IMG/VR virus record: IMGVR_UViG_3300034168_000533
Location: 1 to 26,538 of that record
Reading direction: 5' to 3' (one strand)
Length of the DNA: 26,538 nt
Source of the DNA: a virus
Every line of letters starts with the position of its first letter. Positions within the stretch are counted from its first letter, which is position 1. Made by a program: the position numbers and the translations under genes. Shown here piece by piece: positions 20,905 to 26,538 of the stretch. A model generated the notes under the pieces. It did no database searches, was not told where the DNA came from, and saw only the letters and a program-made list of their open reading frames with translations.

Positions 20905-21710
20905 GCGCACAAGTCCGAGGCATTAACAGCGGCTCGCTAATTCCAGCGCCGAACTTCCTAATTGCGAAAGACGCGGAGGGAAAATACACCGCTTCCCGAG
21001 ACTTTAGCGCGTTGAAGGGATCAAGCGTCACATGGGCGATTTCTAAAGGAACTCCAATCTCTTCGCTTTGCACGGACCTTCCGCCAGAGTTTTCATTCCT
21101 TCAAGTGGAGTCCTTTGAGAGTCGGGACGCGCCCGGTGGAATTACCGTTGTAAGCGTAAGCTTCACAGGATCGCCAGATGAAGAGGAGTTTGGATTTGAT
21201 CGCGAGGTAACATATTCGCTTCGCGGGGTGACGCAAATGAAGCCAATATGGCAGCACCCGCTATTCATTCATGATTTCGACGGTTATGACATGATGAAGA
21301 ATGCGCTTGTTCAAATCTGCCTTGCGACCGCCTACGCGGAAGGACAGACCGAAACCTCAAGCAACTGGAGAGTTTACCAGATCCCAACTGACGAGCCTCT
21401 TTTTTCGGCATGGACAGGAAGCGAAGAGCGCGATCTTTGGTGGCAGTCCATCGTGATTGACGGTGATCGCGAATACGAAGCACCGAGCTACGAATGGACG
21501 AGGGCCACGACAAACGCTGGCGGCCTTTCCGCCACGGATCTTGCGCCACTCGGCAAAAGCGATACGCCACCCGGCGGCCCACCGGAACCCAGCGGAGTTG
21601 ATGGATGGTGGAGGTTGACCGACTTGAGCGATGAGCGAACGGAGGGCCAATCTAGCAACACCCTCACTTGGCGGTTCGTGGAGGGCGAGCCAAAGCACTA
21701 CGAACAATGA
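20901..21710 (+). CDS. Tail tip / distal tail-region protein, unrecognised
   Basis: The 269-residue product starts in an ATGA overlap with the tape measure and ends in another with the next gene. It is beta-rich and acidic, with a VTVVSVSFTGS-like strand region around 80-93, aromatic-rich WQHPLFIHDFDGYD (about 115-128) and a Pro/Gly-rich linker near 218-230. It occupies the position of distal tail proteins (lambda M/L or Dit), but I see no specific motif. Predicted virion structural role is from context only. Confidence 0.45.
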   Translation: MSAQVRGINSGSLIPAPNFLIAKDAEGKYTASRDFSALKGSSVTWAISKGTPISSLCTDLPPEFSFLQVESFESRDAPGGITVVSVSFTGSPDEEEFGFDREVTYSLRGVTQMKPIWQHPLFIHDFDGYDMMKNALVQICLATAYAEGQTETSSNWRVYQIPTDEPLFSAWTGSEERDLWWQSIVIDGDREYEAPSYEWTRATTNAGGLSATDLAPLGKSDTPPGGPPEPSGVDGWWRLTDLSDERTEGQSSNTLTWRFVEGEPKHYEQ

Positions 21711-22969
21711 GCAAGCCCGGAATACCAACCCCGATAACGCGAGCTAAAAGAGGCAAACAACCGGCCTTTTCATGGGCAAAATGGGTTGAGGATGAAATCA
21801 GGAAGCTGCAAAGCACCGGGACGCCACCGTTGCGGCAAATTGCAAGCGCGACAGGGAAGGAGCCATTTTGGACAACCATCTCCCGCGTTCCCGACAGCGA
21901 CCCCGCCGAGTATCAAGTCAGCGTCACGCTCGGCTATCTCTCATACCAGAGCAACACGCCCGCCGCTCAGGCTTCCGACCTGGGAACGACCGGCTGGATC
22001 GTCCCGACTATCGCTGGCGTTTCGATGGAACCGCCGATTCCGCAGACCGATCCGCCAACGGAGATTCCCAAGCTGCCGCTTCCGGCAAACGAGTCATGGG
22101 TTTACCTCCGCGTAAAGACCGACTCTGACGGATTCCCGAAAGACGGCGAGGTGACGGTTGAAGCGTTCGACGAGGCGCAAGAGTCCATCCACCACATCCG
22201 CTTGTCACCCGAAAGCGACGAGGAAGAAGGCGACTACTTCTTCCTGATCCTCAAGACCAAGGCCGACGAGAGCGACCCGCCGCGACCAATCCCCGAAAGG
22301 CGGATAACCGGCAACCGCGAGATGCCGAACCAGCTCATCGAGATTCTCAACCTAGGCGAGGAAAGCGAGGCGGGACGGCAAGAGGTTTACAAGGGTTACG
22401 ATGTGGCTCTCGACAAGCACGACGTGCGGGCGGTCTTGCAACAGCAGACACCCGGCGTGGCCATCATCGAGCCGCTTGCACCAGCGGTTGACGCGGTCCC
22501 ACCCGTAGTGGTTGACGGAACGGTGGTAACACCTGGCACGCCCGCCATTCCAGCTGAAGAAGCTGGCGACTACATCCGGTGGCGAACCATTTCAGAGCGG
22601 CAAACAGGCGCTCAAATCAAAGTCCAGGAAAAGGAATCAGGCGAACTCGCAGACGGGGAAAAGCGCGGGTATATTGAAGTTACCGGAAACAGCGAAAGTG
22701 GAACATACTTTGACCCATTCGGCGGGCAGATCGATTACGATGACGGGTTGATTACGGGAATCATCCCGACTTCATTGACGGGGAAAAACCTCAACCTCGC
22801 CATTTACTACCTCGACGTATCCAACCTCATCGCGGGGCTTGCGCTGGTCTGGTATCCAGTCTTGAAGCAAGTGCTTTACTGGCGCAATGGCATCTATGTC
22901 GGGAACATTGACCCCGGAGACGCCCCGCCCGACCTAATTACCCAAGACCTTTTCGAGCTAACCCCATAA
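21707..22969 (+). CDS. Tail tip structural protein, unrecognised
   Basis: The 420-residue product starts at ATG 21707 in an ATGA overlap. The first 45 residues are basic, then the protein becomes acidic and beta-rich. Notable are a FWTTISRVPDSDPAEYQVSV segment (about 53-72), a Pro-rich stretch with repeated PP (about 108-128), a Val/Pro-rich segment around 263-285 with VVVDGTVVTPGTPAIPAEEA, and an aromatic C-terminal region (ALVWYPVLKQVLYW near 381-394). No lysozyme or peptidase motif is visible. Its location and Pro-rich linkers suggest a baseplate hub or host-contact protein. Confidence 0.45.
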   Translation: MSKPGIPTPITRAKRGKQPAFSWAKWVEDEIRKLQSTGTPPLRQIASATGKEPFWTTISRVPDSDPAEYQVSVTLGYLSYQSNTPAAQASDLGTTGWIVPTIAGVSMEPPIPQTDPPTEIPKLPLPANESWVYLRVKTDSDGFPKDGEVTVEAFDEAQESIHHIRLSPESDEEEGDYFFLILKTKADESDPPRPIPERRITGNREMPNQLIEILNLGEESEAGRQEVYKGYDVALDKHDVRAVLQQQTPGVAIIEPLAPAVDAVPPVVVDGTVVTPGTPAIPAEEAGDYIRWRTISERQTGAQIKVQEKESGELADGEKRGYIEVTGNSESGTYFDPFGGQIDYDDGLITGIIPTSLTGKNLNLAIYYLDVSNLIAGLALVWYPVLKQVLYWRNGIYVGNIDPGDAPPDLITQDLFELTP

Positions 22970-22973
22970 ACTT

Positions 22974-23765
22974 ATGGCTTCCAGAAACCACGCATCAATC
23001 TACGGCCTAGTTGCCACCGAAACCGACGCGACCACCGGATTCACCGGCACGGTCGGGAACCAAACACGCGCATCAATGCCGCTTGCCGATGTCGCTTACG
23101 AGATCAACATCGCATTCGACGGCAGCGGAGACGCGGCGACAATCAACTTGGACAACGGGACCGCGACTGGCGATGTGGCGGGAGTCCAAGCAACCGGGAC
23201 AATCACATTCACCGCTGCGCCTGTTGCGGACGAAACGATCACCGTCAACGCCATTGTTTACACGTTCAAGGCGTCGGCATCGACGGCGACCCAGATCACG
23301 ATCGGGGCGAACGTAACAGCAACAGCGAGCAACACGGCCAGCAAGATTGAGCTAAACGATGCCGCTGTTAATGCCGTTTCGGTTGCTGGCGTCGTCACGA
23401 TTTCCGCCGCCAATACTGGCACCTACGGCAACGCAATCACCCTGACGGAAGCCGCAACCAACACCTCAGTTAGCGGGAGCGGCACCTTAACCGGCGGCAT
23501 CAACAAAGTCGTCATTACCGGCGACGGCGTGGACGCATTGGGTGATGCCATCCCGACCTGCGCGGCCATCCACGGCGTCCAAGTGACCTGCACCAGCGGA
23601 AGCGTTACCGCAGCCATCTCGACCATCGTCAAGGACACCGTGAGCGTCTCCAACGGCTTCCAGACTTGGAGCGTGCCAGGGCGAACCGACCTGCTCGAAA
23701 ACCTCGTCATCACCAGCGCAGCGGTCAACACCGTCGCCAAGGTGATCGTCAGGGCCAGAGACTGA
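22974..23765 (+). CDS. Beta-rich tail protein with inserted Ig-like/phage adhesion domain
   Basis: The 263-residue product is rich in Ala, Thr, Val, Asn and Gly. Residues about 75-170 carry a recurring phage surface module: GTITFTAAPVADETITVNA followed by IVYTFKA, a QITIGANVTATAS helix, and an NTGTYGNAITLTE strand with SGTLTGG. The flanking parts (INIAFDGSGDAATINLD before, VVITGDGVDALGDAIP after) look like two halves of another beta-sandwich into which the module was inserted. It is probably exposed on tail or capsid and helps binding. The leader before ATG 22974 has no SD. Confidence 0.55.
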   Translation: MASRNHASIYGLVATETDATTGFTGTVGNQTRASMPLADVAYEINIAFDGSGDAATINLDNGTATGDVAGVQATGTITFTAAPVADETITVNAIVYTFKASASTATQITIGANVTATASNTASKIELNDAAVNAVSVAGVVTISAANTGTYGNAITLTEAATNTSVSGSGTLTGGINKVVITGDGVDALGDAIPTCAAIHGVQVTCTSGSVTAAISTIVKDTVSVSNGFQTWSVPGRTDLLENLVITSAAVNTVAKVIVRARD

Positions 23766-23838
23766 TTTTGACACCGCCCAAAAGCAGAAGCGGGAATCCA
23801 TCCTTGCAAACGCAACCCGATTACAATAGTAAAACGCC

Positions 23839-24699
23839 ATGGCAATCACCGCAAATTCCGCCCGCGCCTACAGCGGGTTGCAGGCCAACGCAGAGCCTAC
23901 AAGCGAGGGGACAACCGGGACGCTCAGCATCGGGCAGGGGGCTACCGTCACGACCTTAGCGGGCGCGACAAACGCCATCGTCCTAGGCATCGAGCTTGAT
24001 TCTACTTACGACGTTGAGTTCGACACCGAAACGCTCATCCCGACGATCACCGGAGCAGGCGTCAACCAGGTTGAAACGGCAACGGCAGCCGGGACGATCA
24101 CGGCGAGCGGCAACGCGACGGTTATCGTGACTGGCGACGACATCGCCGGAAGCCCGCTGACCGTTTCCGTTGCGGTTCTCAACACCGATACCGCATCGGC
24201 ATGGGCGCAAAAAGTGAGAACCGCCCTTAGTGCCGTTTCGGCGATTACCTCGCTCTACACGGTCGGCGGATCGACAACCGCAATCTCGCTAACCCGCATC
24301 GTCAAACGCTACAACGACTCAACGCTTAACATCAGCTTGGCTAATGGCACTTGCACCGGCATCACGACGGCGGCGACAAGCGTAGGCACTACAGCAGGAA
24401 TCAACCCGGCGAAATGCTACCGGATCAGCGGGACGACCTACGCGGGCGACGACTTTGAAGGCGTGGATTTTCCGAACGTCGCCAACTTTCTTGGATTCCA
24501 AGTAAGGCACACGGCGGGACCGGGAGCTTTTAACGTTGCGACGGCCAATTTTAACGACGTTTTGTCACAAAATGAAGTTGTGCAGAAATCGACCACATCC
24601 GGCAATCTTAGTTCAATCACGACGATCCCCGGCGATGATCTCACTTTCACGGGAGTCGCGGGTTATTCCAAAGCAATCGTCACACTTTTATTTAACTGA
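23839..24699 (+). CDS. Beta-rich tail protein with a second inserted adhesion-type domain
   Basis: The 286-residue product is again Thr/Ala/Ser/Gly-rich. Residues about 84-185 form a known phage module: ASGNATVIVTGDDIAGSPLTVSV, TASAWAQKVRTALSA, a TTAISLTRI strand and STLNISLANGTCTGIT. The flanks (ATNAIVLGIELDSTYDVEFD before; CYRISGTTYAGDDFEGVDFPNV after) seem to be another protein interrupted by this module. A 73-nt gap separates it from the previous gene; this holds a TACAAT sequence at 23822-23827 but no matching -35. No SD. Probable surface-exposed tail component. Confidence 0.55.
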   Translation: MAITANSARAYSGLQANAEPTSEGTTGTLSIGQGATVTTLAGATNAIVLGIELDSTYDVEFDTETLIPTITGAGVNQVETATAAGTITASGNATVIVTGDDIAGSPLTVSVAVLNTDTASAWAQKVRTALSAVSAITSLYTVGGSTTAISLTRIVKRYNDSTLNISLANGTCTGITTAATSVGTTAGINPAKCYRISGTTYAGDDFEGVDFPNVANFLGFQVRHTAGPGAFNVATANFNDVLSQNEVVQKSTTSGNLSSITTIPGDDLTFTGVAGYSKAIVTLLFN

Positions 24700-25046
24700 T
24701 GACCCCCGCATTCTTCACCCTGCCGGAAGCCAAGACGGACAAGACATGGGACGGTCTGACCGCATCCCTGTCATCGACCGGCACAACGTTTGACGACAAC
24801 CTCGCGTCCGTGAAGATGACGTTCAAGCTGGCGGGCGTCGAGTCGCTCACCCTGACCAGCGCGGCGTCGCAAATCACGATTACCGACGCCAACGCCTGGC
24901 AGTTTTACGTCAATCCGATTTCCCGCCTCACCCTTGCCGCTGGAGTCCATTCGTGGGCCATTGAGACAACATCCAGCGCATCGCCCGCGAGCATCCAAGA
25001 TTACATGGTCGGAACGATCACCGTTAAGGCCGACTCGACACCATGA
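24699..25046 (+). CDS. Small baseplate/fibre-associated protein
   Basis: The 115-residue product starts in a TGATG overlap. It is a compact beta protein: a short N-terminal segment (TLPEAKTDKTWDGLTASL), strands KMTFKLAG and ITITDANAWQFYV, then LAAGVHSWAIETTSS and a final GTITVKAD. The order (T-W-D-G-L, an allowed-value strand, then H-W-x-I-E) recalls the N-terminal domain of baseplate upper proteins such as BppU, which attach fibres, but the resemblance is weak. It is coupled (ATGA) to the fibre gene that follows, in agreement with an adaptor role. Confidence 0.45.
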   Translation: MTPAFFTLPEAKTDKTWDGLTASLSSTGTTFDDNLASVKMTFKLAGVESLTLTSAASQITITDANAWQFYVNPISRLTLAAGVHSWAIETTSSASPASIQDYMVGTITVKADSTP

Positions 25047-26197
25047 GCGATTACGACCTAATCAACGGCGAGATCATCAACGTGACCATTACGGTTGACG
25101 AGGAAACCGTAACCGGAATTATCAACACCGCAGCGCGTGGACCGGCTGGCGCTGATGGTAGCGGGACGAACAGTATCACCTCAGCCACGACCAGCAACGG
25201 CACCGCCGATCTCGACCTGCTCAACGTCGAGACCGTCACCGCGACCGTCACCGGCACCCTCACCGCCGACCACATCCACGGCAACTTGGCCGGCAATGTC
25301 TACGGACACGTCCGCGCAGGCGAGACGCTCGAGAAGGGCGATCCTGTCTACGTCTCAAGCTCGCACGGCAGCGGCTCGACGCTGATCCCCATCGTCTCGA
25401 AAGCCGACGCAAGCAACGCGGCGAAGATGCCCGCCATTGGCATCATGGACGCTGCTGTCGCGAACAACGCCAACGGCCACATGGTCATTGTCGGCACGAT
25501 CACCGAGCTGGACACAGCGGGCTTGACCGTCAATGCCGAGCTTTACGTCGCGGCAGGCGGCGGGATGACGGCAACGCCACCGACAGCACGAGCGCAGCCC
25601 GTGGCGAGAGTCGAAAGGGTGAACGCGAACAACGGCGCGATCATCGTCAAAGTCAACGGGCTGTCGGCATCGGACGCGACGGCCAGCACGCTGGTGCGAA
25701 GAACAGCCAACGGAGACGCGTCGTTTGGCGCTCTCAACACTTCCAGCCTGACAGTCACCGGCGGCACCACATTCGGAGAAGAGTCGCTGGTGCAGTTCGA
25801 CGCTATCGAATACTATTACGGCACCGGAGCAGCCTCCGCGCACCGCATCGCCCTCGGTGCAGGCACGACCGGCGCGGCGCTGTTTGGGGCGGCGGATGCG
25901 GCAGCGGCGAACACGATCCTCGCGAACAACATCGTCACGAAGAACGCCGACTTCACGCTCGCGCAGACCGACGCCGGAACCTACATGCGGCTAACCAAAA
26001 CCGGCAGCACGCAGACGATCACGCTGCCGACATCGGGCATCACGGCAGGTGCGGAGTTCCAGTTCTACCGCATCACGACTCAATCACTCGCGTTCTCTGG
26101 CGGCACCGTCAACGGCACGGCGAACCTCGCGAGCGTCCCGACCAACGGCGCGTTCGCCCTGAAACACATCGCCAGCGGAACCTACGATTTCATCTGA
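25043..26197 (+). CDS. Tail fibre protein
   Basis: The 384-residue product starts in an ATGA overlap. After an N-terminal attachment-like domain (1-30) comes a very short collagen-like GPAGADGSG (33-41). Residues about 85-210 hold a domain seen in many phage fibres, with GETLEKGDPVYVSS, a KMPAIGIMDAAV strand, NAELYVAAGGG and ARVERVNANNGAIIVKVNG. Then Ser/Thr-rich strands follow (LNTSSLTVTGGTTFG) and a C-terminal beta domain. It probably trimerises and binds the host surface. The glycosylation enzymes upstream may act on such a fibre or on its receptor; nothing in sequence decides this. Confidence 0.7.
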   Translation: MSDYDLINGEIINVTITVDEETVTGIINTAARGPAGADGSGTNSITSATTSNGTADLDLLNVETVTATVTGTLTADHIHGNLAGNVYGHVRAGETLEKGDPVYVSSSHGSGSTLIPIVSKADASNAAKMPAIGIMDAAVANNANGHMVIVGTITELDTAGLTVNAELYVAAGGGMTATPPTARAQPVARVERVNANNGAIIVKVNGLSASDATASTLVRRTANGDASFGALNTSSLTVTGGTTFGEESLVQFDAIEYYYGTGAASAHRIALGAGTTGAALFGAADAAAANTILANNIVTKNADFTLAQTDAGTYMRLTKTGSTQTITLPTSGITAGAEFQFYRITTQSLAFSGGTVNGTANLASVPTNGAFALKHIASGTYDFI

Positions 26198-26538
26198 TGT
26201 CTTCCCTCTCACCCATCATGGCAGCGAGTCGCAGGCGCGTCGATCCCGACGCCGCCGACTACTTCGCCCGCATCGTGGCGGCTGGCAGCAGCATCAGCGT
26301 TGACAACAAGGCGGCGGTCAACACTCTGTTTCTCGCGCTCAAAACGCAGTCGATCTGGACCTTGATTTCGGAGCTTTATTTGTTCGCTGGCGTTGATAAT
26401 TTAACGGGATGCCTCGTTAAAGCAAAAGGGTCCGGATCTCTATCTAACACGAGCTTTGCCGGTGGCGACCACAACCGGACAACTGGACTCCTCGGAAACG
26501 GATCGAGCAAATACCTAAACACGGGGCTTGCGAATAAT
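26197..26538 (+). CDS. Tail structural protein, N-terminal part
   Basis: The frame starts in a TGATG overlap at ATG 26197 and is open at the window end, so only 114 residues are seen. Residues about 16-50 (DPDAADYFARIV.AAGSSI followed by AAVNTLFLALK) and about 72-114 (LVKAKGSG, then FAGGDHNRTTGLLGNGSSKYLNTG) match a family I recall from phage tail regions in which an N-terminal helical oligomerisation segment precedes a lectin-like or concanavalin-like beta sandwich. It is likely a receptor-binding or fibre-tip protein. The remaining domain is outside the window. Confidence 0.6.
   Translation, partial: MSSLSPIMAASRRRVDPDAADYFARIVAAGSSISVDNKAAVNTLFLALKTQSIWTLISELYLFAGVDNLTGCLVKAKGSGSLSNTSFAGGDHNRTTGLLGNGSSKYLNTGLANN

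Overview
This window is most of the genome of a tailed double-stranded DNA bacteriophage or prophage with a long non-contractile (lambda-like, siphovirus) tail. Every supported gene is on the + strand, genes are tightly packed, and many start inside the previous stop (ATGA or TGATG overlaps). The DNA is GC-rich. Most non-overlapping genes have A/C-rich leaders with no Shine-Dalgarno sequence, which suggests a host lineage that uses SD-independent initiation. A Verrucomicrobiota/Planctomycetota-type host is only a guess. No integrase, repressor, lysis gene, tRNA or rRNA is visible here.

Layout. 1-520: end of a coiled-coil protein, a tiny coupled ORF, and a strong terminator-like hairpin with a possible competing pairing just before the next gene. 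526-5127: early/replication module with a ParB-like/Dam methyltransferase fusion, a PD-(D/E)XK-like nuclease, a replication-initiation protein whose gene carries a phased array of GCGGAC/GTCCGC repeats (candidate origin), a DnaC-type helicase loader, two small proteins resembling DnaA domain IV, an AT-hook-like/RHH-like small protein and a small protein with an SSB-type acidic C-terminal tip. A terminator closes this module at 5144-5174. 5175-5703: an early/late boundary with small ORFs of uncertain reality. 5704-13734: terminase small and large subunits, a conserved phage protein, two unusual GGCNN pentanucleotide arrays flanking another conserved phage gene, a gpW-position protein, lambda-type portal, ClpP-like protease/scaffold, major capsid protein and a perfect terminator. 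13736-16629: a glycosylation cargo block (GT-GT-methyltransferase fusion plus a second GT) inserted between capsid and connector genes, with its own promoter-like sequence. 16660-26538: connector and tail genes in lambda order (FII/Z/U/V-like, G/GT with a lambda-type -1 frameshift site, short tape measure), then tail-tip and fibre proteins; the last gene runs off the window.

The most unusual signals are: (1) two GGCNN arrays, each ending in the same module, GGCAGGCAATACACGGC followed by a 14-nt perfect hairpin and TATAAAAGGC, where the two hairpins differ in sequence but keep pairing at three compensatory positions; (2) the phased palindromic repeat array inside the replication gene; (3) a textbook GGGAAAG frameshift site with a nested stem-loop in a tail chaperone gene whose zero frame also stays open; (4) an 84-nt hairpin/terminator cassette bracketed by an 11-bp direct repeat just before a gene start.
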